A stretch of DNA of 17,254 nt from Fragilaria radians (GCA_900642245.1 CAAAJI010000090.1:158933-176186); one strand, 5' to 3'. Shown: positions 1 to 8,880, numbered from the stretch's first letter. Notes: generated by a model not told the origin, from the letters alone. Numbers and translations are program-made.

Positions 1-2
1 AC

Positions 3-22
3 AAGTTTACTATAATAAACTT
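3..22. repeat. Small palindrome AAGTTTA/TAAACTT in LTR L1
   Basis: A 7-bp perfect inverted repeat with a 6-nt loop. The copy in L2 (10988-11007) keeps both arms while its loop differs, which suggests the arms are under pairing constraint or that the copies are young. Confidence 0.6.
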
Positions 23-133
23 AGTGAGGCATAACTATTGCTTATAAATGGAGAGTATTGTTATACAATCCAGGACCGGATCTAAAGTAAGACGGTTATG
101 ACAATGATCTAAATAAAGATCTAAATTAGAAGG

Positions 134-210
134 CAACTCTTTAATTATATAGAGTTGAAGGTCTAAACTAACTTATCCTTATGGATAACAAACTTGTCCT
201 TATGGACAAG
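134..210. repeat. Run of three hairpins in LTR L1
   Basis: Three stem-loops follow each other: CAACTCT/AGAGTTG (134-157), TTATCC/GGATAA with loop TTAT (about 174-189), and CTTGTCC/GGACAAG with loop TTAT (193-210). The last two share the same loop and similar arms, as if one was copied from the other. The same three positions fold in the inverted copy L2. Confidence 0.6.
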
Positions 211-405
211 GTTGAAGTAACTTATCTAAGCAGTTGGGAGGAAGCTTAGAACAAGATTGCGAATCTTCAAGTTTAATCACGAAGATCTCTTGAGAACATC
301 TCTTGAGAGAAGTTTCAAGATTAACCAAGACTAACAGAACAACAATAAAATAGGTTATATTTTATCTGTGTCTACATTCTATATCTCACCGTAGAGCAGA
401 CCTTT

Positions 406-1608
406 CTTTCTTATTTCTGAAAATAACGATCCTTAATTAGCATGTCATTGGGTCTAAAATATGTAATGATACATAGACTATAAGTCAATTAGACTGTGGT
501 TTGGGTGAGCTTGAAAAACAGTATCATTTAACTACAATTAGTTTTGCAACCTGCAACCTATTGTACAACCCTGAAAAGAACATATGTCTTCCTATAAAAA
601 TAGTAATGGCAATACAAGTCTAATTTTATTACATACCTATTGACAGGATAATGGCATCCTCAATAGTCTGGACCTTTTGGTTCTAGAATACCAGCGTGAA
701 AGGATAAACACTGCCCATGCATCAACACTCCTAGTGATACCGTATATACAATCAAAAGCCAAACAAGGGAACTAATAGTTTCCTTCTTAAAAATGTTTAT
801 ACACATACAATTCAAACGATTTTAACAAACGAGAAATAAGTCCCAATGTTAATTCACCAAGGCAGCTTATATAATAAAGGTACTTGCCTATTGACTGCAA
901 TACGCATGACAAGTAACCAAATATAAACGTCTATCATTTACAACTCCAAGATGAGTAAATACATCTCTCTCTCTCAGAATTTGAACTACAATTTCGTTTC
1001 AAAACAATAAAATGTACCTTCTATCATGATGCAATGCATCACTTGCCCATTCAAGCAGATATAAATTTGAAATAGCCAATGGCTCTATATTTACCGTACA
1101 TGGAAACAACGTCTTTGGACACAACAAATTATTTGGAACATCATTTGCAAGAAAAAAAGGGTAAAGACAAGATAATGAATGTACATACACTTATTAAACT
1201 GCTCCAAATAAAAGTTGTTCGGTCACAGCTAAGCAACCTGACACATACACGAACTAGCCAGCAAAATTGCTAGGCCAATAGTTCCATCTAGTTTGAAATT
1301 GTCATAGACAAATCATTCAGCAATAGCTTCTCACCCTATAAACAAATTTGTAAAGATAAACATTAAATAAAACTTGACAAGCATTTGAAAAAGCTAAGTC
1401 ACAAACTAAGGCTAAATCAGAAACATTGAAATGTAGCTATTTAGCCCAATTGGGATCAAGTGAAAAGGTATAAACAGCATTTACTTATTATCTCTATGAA
1501 CTAATATGAGAAAGAAATTGCCGGTCAGTCAAGACTTCAATCGTTCACGATTAGAAAACAAGAGTAGTTTTTCATAATTTCCTTAAAATAGTGATCACAA
1601 CTCGAGAG
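406..1608. other. Intergenic DNA, no recognised gene
   Basis: This is AT-rich sequence with stops in all frames. I saw only a short (TC)6 run at 964-975 and a motif around 547-573 (ACCTATTGT) also present near 11187. On the minus strand a short open stretch near 640-710 ends at a GTATGT that could be a splice donor, but it is too short and broken to call a gene. Confidence 0.5.
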
Positions 1609-1620
1609 TGTTGTGATCAC
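1591..1620. repeat. 11-bp perfect inverted repeat
   Basis: GTGATCACAAC (1591-1601) and GTTGTGATCAC (1610-1620) are separated by 8 nt. Each arm contains the palindrome GTGATCAC. It sits at the edge of the diverged LTR copy L3, whose outer end would start at TGTTG (1609), so the right arm belongs to the repeat and the left arm to the flank or to an extension of it. Confidence 0.7.
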
Positions 1621-1995
1621 CGTGTACACTCTGCTCTATGTGAGAATTGAGATAGAAAATGTATGTCCTATTTTAATCAATCGTGAATCTTGATAGAATC
1701 CTGTTTGTTACTTAGGAATCTGTAATAGTTATTCCTACTGTGTTGATATGACGGCACTGAAAGAATATTAAATGATCTTCTTCATCTATAATCAATATTA
1801 AGCACAATAAATTCATATACGACTATGTCTTAATTGAATTTGTGGAAAGTATAGAAAGAATGGTTGCCTATGTGACCTATTCTAAATTTAGATGAGTAAA
1901 AATAAAAATTTTAAATTTTGTATTATTTACTATGTACGAACGATAACTTTGGACGTCTCCAGTATTGGTACACACACATCTCTTAGTGTTAGGTA
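1609..1995 (-). mobile_element. Diverged solo LTR-like copy (L3)
   Basis: Both ends resemble LTR L2 while the middle does not. The left end has TGCTCTATGTGAGAA, as in L2 near 10597. The right end, read on the minus strand, has CTAAGAGATGTG-TGTGTACC followed about 70 nt later by TTTACTCATCT, as in L2 near 11050-11155. The terminal bases fit TG...CA (TGTTG at 1609). No target-site duplication is visible. It is shorter than L2 (about 390 against 570 bp), so it is probably an older or different subfamily member. No retroelement coding sequence adjoins it. Confidence 0.5.
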
Positions 1996-2881
1996 TTATC
2001 TTAATGAACTTAACTCAAGGCTTTCTATTTGTGGGCTATTTCAAAGTCAACCCTTCATGCATCTAATATCGAAGAATACCCAATGCTCTTGCTGAGAGGA
2101 GTATGGAAGCCAAATTCTACTTTGTTTGAGAAGATTGATTGCTTCGTTACATCAAATAGTGTGGTGGAGCTGATACGATCCCACTTTTCTTAACCTCCAC
2201 TTGCGACAGACCTTATTGGCATTTTCATTCTAATGTTTCTACATCACTACCTAGCTGGAATAAGGGATTATCTACAACATATCAATACTAGGAGGGATTC
2301 TGATCATACTTTTTCCAGGATAAAAAAACAGCTTATGTATATATCTCATGGGAGTAATTTTCCTAGAATTTTTTTCATCCGTCTAGGCTTCAATGATTGA
2401 TGACAACTTTCTATTGGCGGTTGTACAATCGCATATACGCATACCGCAAATGACATGCATCTATTTTTGTGTGTGTATCCGATAGATAATCTGACTGAAA
2501 TCTTGTCAAGGTGAATTAGCTATAAATCTAGTGAGGAAAATACTTCCTTAGTTGCGTTTGTTATTTCCAGTTTAGCTTTCCTTGTTTTGAAATCTTGAAA
2601 ACCAGAGAAATGAGAAAATCAATTTAAAATCGCATTCAATGTGATCAAATCGTTAGGTTCAGAAAATTGTGTTTGATAACTAGAATCTCTGTTCGTATGA
2701 GCTACAAGGGGGCCTATGGGAAGTGTTTAAGATTAAACTTGACAATAACGTTGGTTGTTCCTCAGGTAATGAGTACTGATCTTTTTGAAGCGTTTGTACG
2801 TCAGCGCTTGGGATAATTCCTCCCCATACGTATTGACCATTGAGAAAGTTCGTTTTTCTTTGACCTCATTACACAACGAAT
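1996..2881. other. Intergenic DNA upstream of the methyltransferase gene
   Basis: No open frame of useful length and no family resemblance was found. The last 120 bases should hold the promoter of the gene at 2882. They include a CRE-like ACGTCA at 2798-2803 and a pyrimidine-rich run before the ATG. I see no convincing TATA box. Confidence 0.5.
2798..2803 (-). promoter_or_regulatory. CRE-like TGACGT motif, candidate only
   Basis: TGACGT on the minus strand lies about 80 nt before the ATG at 2882. TGACGT-type elements are known in promoters of some diatom plastid-protein genes that respond to CO2 or light. A six-base match is expected by chance about every 4 kb per strand, so this is weak. 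Confidence 0.15.
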
Positions 2882-4321
2882 ATGATGAGGCAACAACATT
2901 CGTATGACCTCGAAAATACCTTTCTACGGTTTATCTTGTGTATATTCTACCTTTATCCAATATCTGTATCAGGATTCAATGGAATAGCCTTATTAGCACC
3001 ACGATTATGTCTGCCCGTACAGGATGACGTGTCGTTGTCTTCGGTATGGTCATCATCATCATCGTCTGTCGTCTCATCGCGTTGGCGGACGAAATTGTAT
3101 GGTTGGGTTGAACGTCAGAACGGAGAATGGGAATGGCAAGAAGAAGGAGAAGGTAACAATGGCTACGACACTAGTCATCAGCAAGCATCGAATAGTATCC
3201 AATCGACATCTTTGACGACGACTGTCGCTGCAGCCACGGCTACTCCAACCTTACCCACGGGTGCCTTTAAGCCTAAGCAGTCTTTAGGACAAAATTTTCT
3301 GCGAGATGGAAATACTGTACGAAAAATATTACGTGCGTTTCATACAGATGCAACTCGATATCGATCGTCCGTCGATCATGTTGTAGAGTTGGGTCCTGGA
3401 GCTGGAGCCCTCACGGACCCCCTGGTGAGTATCTATGGCACAGAAGTCGTACAATGCATTGAAATCGATCCTCGATCTGTCGAATTATTATCGGAGAAAC
3501 ATCCAAAGTTACTCATTAGACACCAGGACGTTCTACAGGTGGACTATCCTCAAATGGCACAAGAAGTCGGGCAGCCCTTAGTTGTCATTGGGAATCTACC
3601 ATACTATATAACATCTCAGATCTTATTCGCGTTAGCAGATGCAAGTCACCTCGGAGCTGTAGATTGCGCCACTGTTACCATGCAATGGGAGGTAGCACAG
3701 AGAATGATCGCCAGTATCCGAACGAAGGATTATGGTATCTTGAGTGTCGTCTTTCAACTCTATGGTAAGACCACAACTTTAATTTATGTATAATTTTTCG
3801 TTTACTTATTACAACAATGCTTTTCAGCGGACACTAATTGTCATTTCAAGATACCGCCCACTGTGTTCTATCCGCAACCAAAAGTTGATTCGGCCTTGGT
3901 TGGGCTCCATTTTGTGGGCCCTGCGATATTACGACAGCGGCTGGCAGGTGTGGATCCCGCTCATTTACGAACCATCGTTACCACTAGCTTTGGGCAACGA
4001 CGGAAGACGATACGGAATTCGCTCAAAAAACTTGCCCTTCAAGTATGTCACCAGGATGTGGAAAGAGCTACTCAGCTTTGGAATTCACCTCCCCTTCCCT
4101 TGCCTGCAAATGAAACACAAGAAGCAAGGGAACGTGACGACTCATTTGCAAAGACTCAGGCACTTCCCCCTGATTGGCCCTCCAAACGACCAGAAGAATT
4201 AACGTCTGGCCAATTCATCGAATTGACAAGGCTTTTTTTTGGTCCGACCGACATTACTATAGATGACAATAAGCCGCTTGGGAAAAAGGTGTGGCGAAAG
4301 CTAAAGCATGGAATGCCATAA
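2882..4321 (+). CDS. ksgA: rRNA adenine N6,N6-dimethyltransferase, KsgA/Dim1 family, probably plastid
   Basis: Two exons, 2882-3764 and 3828-4321, give 458 residues. The family uses SAM to dimethylate two adjacent adenines in the 3' terminal helix of small-subunit rRNA. Visible: a hydrophobic segment at residues 14-30 followed by S-G-Phe32, then a Ser/Thr-rich linker with a TCA run coding six Ser (57-62), which is the layout of a diatom plastid presequence. The catalytic domain runs from about 130: SLGQNFL (134-140), SAM loop ELGPGAGALT (169-178), acidic EIDP (194-197), D217 in motif III, NLPYYITS (238-245), then PPTVFYPQPKVDSA and SFGQRRKTIRNSLKKL in exon 2. The last motif lies in the C-terminal helical domain. 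A tandem ATGATG starts the frame, and the first ATG keeps the whole presequence. The usual basic residue in the Q-K/R-E segment is Trp269. Plastid targeting is inferred; a mitochondrial or nucleolar paralogue is less likely given the signal segment. No neighbour is functionally related. Confidence 0.9.
3765..3827 (+). other. Spliceosomal intron, 63 bp
   Basis: Donor GTAAGA and acceptor TTTTCAG. Removing it joins TAT-G to CG-GAC-ACT (phase 1) and restores the family reading LSVVFQLYA followed by the IPPTVFYPQPKVDSA block. Without splicing, exon 1 runs into a stop at 3791. Confidence 0.92.
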
Positions 4322-4902
4322 CATAGCAGGAAACTACTCGATATTAACGTATTCAATTGGGAAATCTAAACAGATGTTGCTTCGAACAACTATCGTATAA
4401 CTAAACTTGCACGTACACCTCACCTAGTGTGCTCAGTCAAACGGAGCATAGCCATGATCGTGATTTTTATGCGAAAAGCGTTCGAAAGCATAACTGTAGT
4501 TTGTACCCGCATGAAATACTGCTGTTACACTAATACTATTGAACATTGCTGATTCCAATAAAAGTCAGTTGAAAAGAAATAAAAACAGGAATGAGTTTAA
4601 ACACTGATTTGTTGGCTTTAAATGCTAAAAAGCTGACATTATAAGGTCTAGACTACGTGCTTTTTTATACCCTACATAATCCTGAGTACAGGTTTAGCAG
4701 CATTAATCAACTGAGTGCTAAAGTAGTACTAGAAAAAAAGCTGCCGAAACATTAAGTTTAATGCCAAAAATAAAACGCTGAATGGATCATTGCAAACTTC
4801 AAGGTCTGGCAGATTAGGGCTTCTTAGAAGCATGGAATGGAAGTTTCAATAACTTTATAAAAGAATTCTTGAAATCCTTTATTGTTTCCGCATTCATTAT
4901 AG
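4322..4902. other. Intergenic DNA after the methyltransferase gene
   Basis: No gene was seen. An AATAAA at 4557-4562, about 235 nt after the stop codon, is a possible polyadenylation signal, but it has no flanking support. Confidence 0.5.
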
Positions 4903-4911
4903 TATATGGGA

Positions 4912-5435
4912 AAATGGGCCAAGGCTGCATCAATTGCCGCCTTTCACTCAGTCAAATTAGTAGAATGCTCAACTTTAGAATGAGACATATGAATAATGAG
5001 GTCTCTTTGAGTTTTAGTGATGTTTTGGAAGGTGATCATGCAGAAGAAGAGATCTAATTGAACTGGATGAGAGTAAAGGACCCGTTACAATTAAAGACGA
5101 TGAGAGTAAAGGACCTGTTAATCAGGAGGATGAGAGGAAGGTTTCTAGTTCATAGGTATTCTTAGACATGAGGAAGCTGCAAGGCTGATTTACAACATCA
5201 ATGCCTGCAATTCTGGGAGGAGGTTCATCGCTATGGATCAACCCAATTTAAAATACTGGTAGTCGAACATTCAAAGGAACTATACTGATAAAGACGACGT
5301 AACAGTGGCAGGAAGCAACTCAAGGAAAGTCCTAAATGATACATCTGGGAGGGGCTTGGATGAAAACTGAAGAAAACAAGAACAGCCTTGGTCAACATTG
5401 CATCGAAAGGAAAAGAATGTACAAGGTAGAGTAAA
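4912..5435 (+). pseudogene. Gene-like mosaic of unknown function, broken or multi-exon
   Basis: I do not recognise it. From an ATG in the context AAAATGG (4912) the frame reads MGQGCINC and stays open to a TAA at 5055. MGxGCxxC is the kind of start that is myristoylated and palmitoylated in eukaryotes. One base away in frame, 5055-5152 codes an acidic segment with two in-frame copies of DESKGPV. A third frame is open from about 5144 to 5259 (containing EEAARLIYNINA and RRFIAMDQPN), and after one TAG from 5263 to 5370. Such switching between protein-like frames fits either a decayed gene or several short introns that I cannot place. It may belong with the spliced ORF at 5436-5824. Confidence 0.3.
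5066..5137 (+). repeat. In-frame tandem repeat coding DESKGPV
   Basis: Units are 5066-5098 (33 bp), 5099-5128 (30 bp) and a 9-bp third start (5129-5137). Each begins GATGAGAG and codes D-E-S/R-K. Unit lengths are multiples of three and one difference is silent (CCC/CCT), which is what a coding repeat would show. Confidence 0.65.
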
Positions 5436-5824
5436 ATGTTGTATTCCGAGCCTGATGATCAACTTATTGGCGAAGCAAATTACGTGGCATGGTTTCCAGT
5501 GATAGCTTTACCGAATGGTAAGGAAAATTTCTTTTCGAAGCTAACAATCATATTTTTGAACTAGAAAGTCCAAATCGTTCTTTTGCAAAACAGACTTTCC
5601 ATACGGAGATCTTAAAGATAAATTATCATAAGGTTCCTCCTGATCAAGGAACAGAGAATAACCAATATATGTATTTGATGTCGACAATCTATGGCATAGT
5701 GCAAAGTGCTTACAGTTTAATGTCAACCTGGAAGAAAAATCGAGGAGTTGTGGCATTAAGTAAAGACAAGCTGGTACTTGTGCTTGAATTTGCCGTGAAG
5801 GATTTTGAGCTGTTCATGTATTAA
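5436..5824 (+). CDS. Hypothetical two-exon protein, 113 aa
   Basis: Exon 5436-5517 starts with ATG and reads MLYSEPDDQLIGEANYVAWF. Exon 5565-5824 reads on for 86 residues, with ESPNRSF at the junction, and ends FELFMY-stop. They are joined in phase 1 across a 47-bp intron. I know no family for it. The protein looks soluble, with one moderately hydrophobic stretch (LVLVLEFAV) near the end and no obvious metal or catalytic motif. An in-frame TAG 9 nt before the ATG limits the 5' end unless an upstream exon joins it. Gene-like frames in 4912-5430 lie just upstream on the same strand, so this may be the 3' end of a longer or now broken gene. The splice fit is the main support. Confidence 0.4.
5518..5564 (+). 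other. Candidate intron, 47 bp
   Basis: Donor GTAAGG, a branch-like CTAAC (5541-5545) 19 nt before the acceptor, and acceptor CTAG. Both sides are open and the phase matches exactly. The exon before it would otherwise stop at the TAG at 5562-5564. Confidence 0.5.
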
Positions 5825-6394
5825 GCCATTCTCCTATATATATAAATGGGTACTATGTGATTTATTCAAATCTAAACAGTGTCTTTATTTACTTAGACTA
5901 TTCTTGTGAAATTTCTGTAGCAGGTATTTCACTTCCACTTCCAAAACTGTTGTATTGTTGGGTGCTACAGTTGCTTTTTGAAAAGTGATTCTAAATGTCT
6001 TCCTCATTTCAAGTTGACTTTGGCTAGAATTGATCCTTCAATGGAAGTCACATTTACTCACTGCCGGGATATCAGAGTCTCCTACTAGAATATTACAACT
6101 AAAGGACTCTTAATTAATTAAACACTGCTTCATTGCTGCCAAAAAAGTCTAACTGGCTTTGTGAGATTTCTTTAGTTCTAATCTGTAACCACAACTGGCA
6201 AAAAATCAGAATTTATTCTTAACTGGACCATAAATCGTCACCAATAGAGATACAAAGTCTTCCATGCCTTAAGGAACATCAATAAAAATGGACCACTTCA
6301 AATATCTTTACAAGAGTATAGCTGGGGATTTCCTTGACAATTGATGTATATAGATTAAACAGTCTGGCGAATTTCAACGAATGAAAATGACAAG
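5825..6394. other. Intergenic DNA, nothing recognised
   Basis: AT-rich with dense stops. A TATATATATAAA run at about 5833-5844 directly follows the stop codon of the hypothetical gene and is as likely low-complexity DNA as a signal. Confidence 0.45.
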
Positions 6395-6402
6395 TTGCAA
6401 CG

Positions 6403-6473
6403 TTGGGATCTGAACCCAAAAGGACACAGAATAGATGCGCACAACAGCATTTACCGATTGATGTTAACCACTA
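6403..6473 (-). repeat. tRNA-like module 1 (A and B box)
   Basis: On the minus strand a T-arm with five perfect pairs (TTGGG/CCCAA, 6403-6419) and the 7-nt loop TTCAGAT holds a B-box GGTTCAGATCC (6406-6416). Upstream, TAGTGGTTAACA (6462-6473) is an A-box-like D-arm with GG in the loop. No paired acceptor stem can be drawn, so it is not a working tRNA. A tRNA-derived SINE or pseudo-tRNA fits better. Confidence 0.45.
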
Positions 6474-6551
6474 TTGTGCTAAGAGTTATACCATACCCTC
6501 CATTTATTGTAGTTTTACACTAGTTCTTATACTCAGATATTTCGTATAAGC

Positions 6552-7150
6552 TTAGCTCTCGCCATGGCTGTCAACCTTAATCACCGTTAGAATCTTAACA
6601 TATTCTTTTGATAGCTCAAAAACGTCAAGTGACTCATCAATAAGTTTTAGTTCATCATCACTGATGAAGTCGTTTCGAAACATGATCATTAGCTGATCGT
6701 TAGTCTTTACTGATCCTATATGTTCTAACGTCATTCTAAGTTCGGCAAGTCCTCTAATTCATGCATCTGGATCTTTAATTTGCTCAAAGCACTTTCTGAA
6801 TATGATCTCTGTCTTTACTAAAAGCAGGGCTGAAATAGGCTCAACCACTTTTCGTCTTCCACTAGCAATTGTACATAGCCTCCTGAGAAGAACTTGCTAG
6901 TTTTCATCCATGGGTCAATGTAAAATCATACATATAGCAACTGCGTTATGTATCGATAGATTGCTCCAAATTTTTCAAGTCCTACGCGATAAACATATTT
7001 CTAATTGCCTTCTTTGCCCTATTTAATTTTTCATCAATTTTTTCTCGTGACATTTGTTTAGTACGCTTTCCAAGTATTGTATCCTTGATTCCAGAGCATC
7101 TTGAATTGGATAATCTGACAATTTTTCCTTGATTCTGTTCAATAGACAAG
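6552..7150 (-). pseudogene. Decayed unrecognised ORF
   Basis: The clearest open piece is 6552-6734: 60 residues, acidic, reading FISDDELKLIDESLDVFEL. Upstream in the same frame it continues through one TGA (near 6760) to about 6850. A neighbouring frame is open over 6820-6900 (KFFSGGYVQLLVEDEKWL) and another over 7035-7145 (KEKLSDYPIQDALESRIQ). Lys/Glu-rich helical composition and frame switching suggest a decayed helical protein, possibly a retroelement gag, but it does not match the copia gag at 15674. It lies upstream, on the same strand, of tRNA-like module 1. Confidence 0.3.
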
Positions 7151-7228
7151 TAAAAATGGCAATGAATGATAAATTCAATGGAAAACTAGATGTATAACAT
7201 CAGCTAATAAGCATATCTATCAAAACCA

Positions 7229-7285
7229 GGACTTGAACCCAAGGTGACTTTGGTCATGAACATTACTCAACCAGTTCACTTGCTA
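7229..7285 (-). repeat. tRNA-like module 2 (A and B box)
   Basis: On the minus strand TAGCAAGTGAACTGG (7271-7285) opens a D-arm with a GAAC/GTTC stem (7258-7277). A TGAC/GTCA hairpin follows at the anticodon position. GGTTCAAGTCC (7229-7239) fits the RNA polymerase III B-box consensus exactly. Box spacing is tRNA-like. The anticodon arm is too short and the acceptor ends do not pair, so it is a tRNA-derived repeat, not a tRNA gene. It lies about 170-230 nt past the 3' end of copia remnant A. Confidence 0.5.
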
Positions 7286-7454
7286 CTATTAAATTTAAAG
7301 TATGTAAATAGTCACAATTTCTTACTAGTCCCCAAATATCTGAAGGCGCATCTTATAAAATCTTCATCTTCCTGAAAGCATTAATATTGATTTAATTTTA
7401 ATTTTTTTTAAAACATATCCTAAATTTTCCTAAAGCTCCTAAATCTAGAAAATA

Positions 7455-8500
7455 TCTTTCATTTCTGAATCTCCGGTACCCGGATTAGCCATTTCTTGAC
7501 CAAACGATGGAACCTATCATTACTTATAGTCTTTGTTAGAATGTCACTAACATTCTCTTCAATCTTTATAAAAGCAAAACTCATTACTTTGGCCACAATG
7601 GCCTTACATACTCTATGATAGGCATTTGCATTATGCTTTTTCTTCAAAACGCTTGAAGGAATTGATGTATTTCAAACTAAAGACACAGTATCACCTAGCA
7701 TCAATGTTGGCCCTTCTAGTCATGAAAGATATGTCAATTATGAGTTCTGTAGCTATTCTTGCTGAAACTAACTCTGAGCCATAAGTTGAAGTCTCTACAG
7801 TTCTTTGGTGTTTTAGAGTCCCATCTAATAGGTGTATTGTTCAAAATGACTAGGATACCTGTGATAGATCTTCCTGTTACTAAATCATGTGCATGGTCAT
7901 CATCTACATAAACAGTCCGGACTTTTGGCCCCTTTGACACAAAAAGGTCATTTGGTATCTCTTCTTTGGCATCTGGGTAGAAGTCTTTCCGATTAAGATG
8001 GTCTTCAACAGGATATTCAGAGTGACTTGGATATGACGTGTCGATGATGACTCTCCCATTTGGAAATGTCTTCAGGTAAGCCAAAATCCTTTAACTGCCT
8101 CCAAATGTCCTTCTCTTGGTGCCACATTGAATCTGCTCGTAGCTGACGTGGCATAAGCAGTATCAAACATTCCCAAAACAATTTCCCAAATGCAACAGCC
8201 TATGATGGATCTATACCTAGCTGAATCTTCATCAGTGCATTATGGTGTGTCATCCATTTCAGGATGATATCTCTTACTCATAGGTGTCTTGATAGGCTTC
8301 AATTCCTTCCCAAAAAGACCTTCAAATCTTGGTATGATATTTTGAATATATGTCCTTGTAAAGATGGCTAGTCCTAACCCTTGATTTTTCCATGAATCTC
8401 TTAGTTACTCCACATTTCCTCCTAAATAATACTCAGGAATGCCAGCAATCTTCAACTAGTAGGTCTTTTCCAGAGGCTTGATGACTCCCATCACTTTCCA
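7455..8500 (-). pseudogene. Ty1/copia pol remnant A: RT C-terminal part and RNase H
   Basis: Read from 8500 down, it starts in the RT just after the position of the YxDD box (VIKPLEKT), then IPEYYLGGNVE, LKPIKTPMSKRYHPEMDD, RYRSIIGCCIW and REGHLEAVK. It goes on into RNase H: FYPDAKEEIPNDL (codons near 7960-8000), VDDDHAHDLVTGRS with RNase H acidic residues, and at 7459-7647 HNANAYHRVCKAI and ENVSDILTKTIS. Breaks: a stop in the LKPIKTPM frame near 8250, a frameshift near 8090, and loss of sequence between 7734 and 7647. No gag, protease, integrase or LTR is attached. The family is certain from the RNase H motifs. Confidence 0.88.
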
Positions 8501-8771
8501 TTTCTAGTAGTTGCACACTAGTATATATTAGACTGATATTGTTTTGGTGCTCTCTCACTGGTATGTCAACTCTATCTCTTTCTTATAATAGTTTTATGAA
8601 ATAGTGCTGAAATTATTGAATAAAACATTAATTTTGTGTAAATTGTGATATTATAAATTAGTTAATTACAATCTATTCTTGTGAACATCTTCAGTTCAAA
8701 ATATACAGTAGTATTGTTGTACGTAGGATGTAAGAAAGATATTCTCCATGGAAATCCTTAGAAACAAAAGA
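8501..8771. other. AT-rich spacer between copia remnants
   Basis: No coding or structural feature was seen. The RT segment that should precede remnant A (with the YxDD motif) is absent here. Confidence 0.5.
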
Positions 8772-8880
8772 ACTTCTATCTTATAGAAGTGAATCGAACT
8801 CCAAACCTTGACTCTGATCCTTATGCCTTCTTGGTTTGCCAGTATCATATCTTTGATGAGGTTAGGGAAACTTCAACGCC
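8772..8880 (-). repeat. tRNA-like module 3, repeat family R1
   Basis: On the minus strand this reads GGCGTTGAAG..., then an A-box-like TGGCAAACCAAGAAGG (8826-8841), a B-box GAGTTCGATTC (8791-8801), a perfect 8-bp hairpin ACTTCTAT/ATAGAAGT with a 3-nt loop (8772-8790), and then TTCTTTTG, a T4 run that could stop RNA polymerase III. Its first 67 nt match 17154-17220 with about 11 mismatches by my count, so it is a dispersed repeat. It starts about 110 nt past the 3' end of copia remnant B and could be a tRNA-derived SINE or part of a copia LTR. Confidence 0.5.

Larger units (their letters stand above)
1..405 (+). mobile_element. LTR, 5' part cut by window edge (copy L1)
   Basis: The reverse complement of this stretch matches about 10600-11008 almost base for base, with shared landmarks such as the TATAAGCAATAGTTATGCCTC stretch and the CTTGTCC/GGACAAG hairpin (193-210). 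The match fades around 395-410, just past CTCACCGTAGAGCA, which I take as the 3' end in the plus orientation. The expected start (TGTTA...) would lie left of the window. I see no coding sequence in it. I infer that it is a long terminal repeat because the inverted copy lies just downstream of a gypsy integrase. It could also be a solo LTR or belong to an element off the window. Confidence 0.7.

Noticed and set aside
964..975. (TC)6 microsatellite
   Set aside because: It is too short to be notable in this AT-rich background.
1892..2095. 67-aa ORF
   Set aside because: It lies largely within the LTR-like repeat L3 and has no protein-like motif.
3786..4202. 138-aa ORF overlapping methyltransferase exon 2
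   Set aside because: It is a frame shadow. The family motifs lie in the other frame.
2882..4321. Bacterial ksgA contamination or recent bacterial transfer
   Set aside because: It has an intron with GT-AG borders, a eukaryotic targeting presequence and no operon context.
7229..7285. Functional tRNA gene
   Set aside because: D-arm and T-arm look real, but the anticodon arm is too short and the acceptor ends do not pair.
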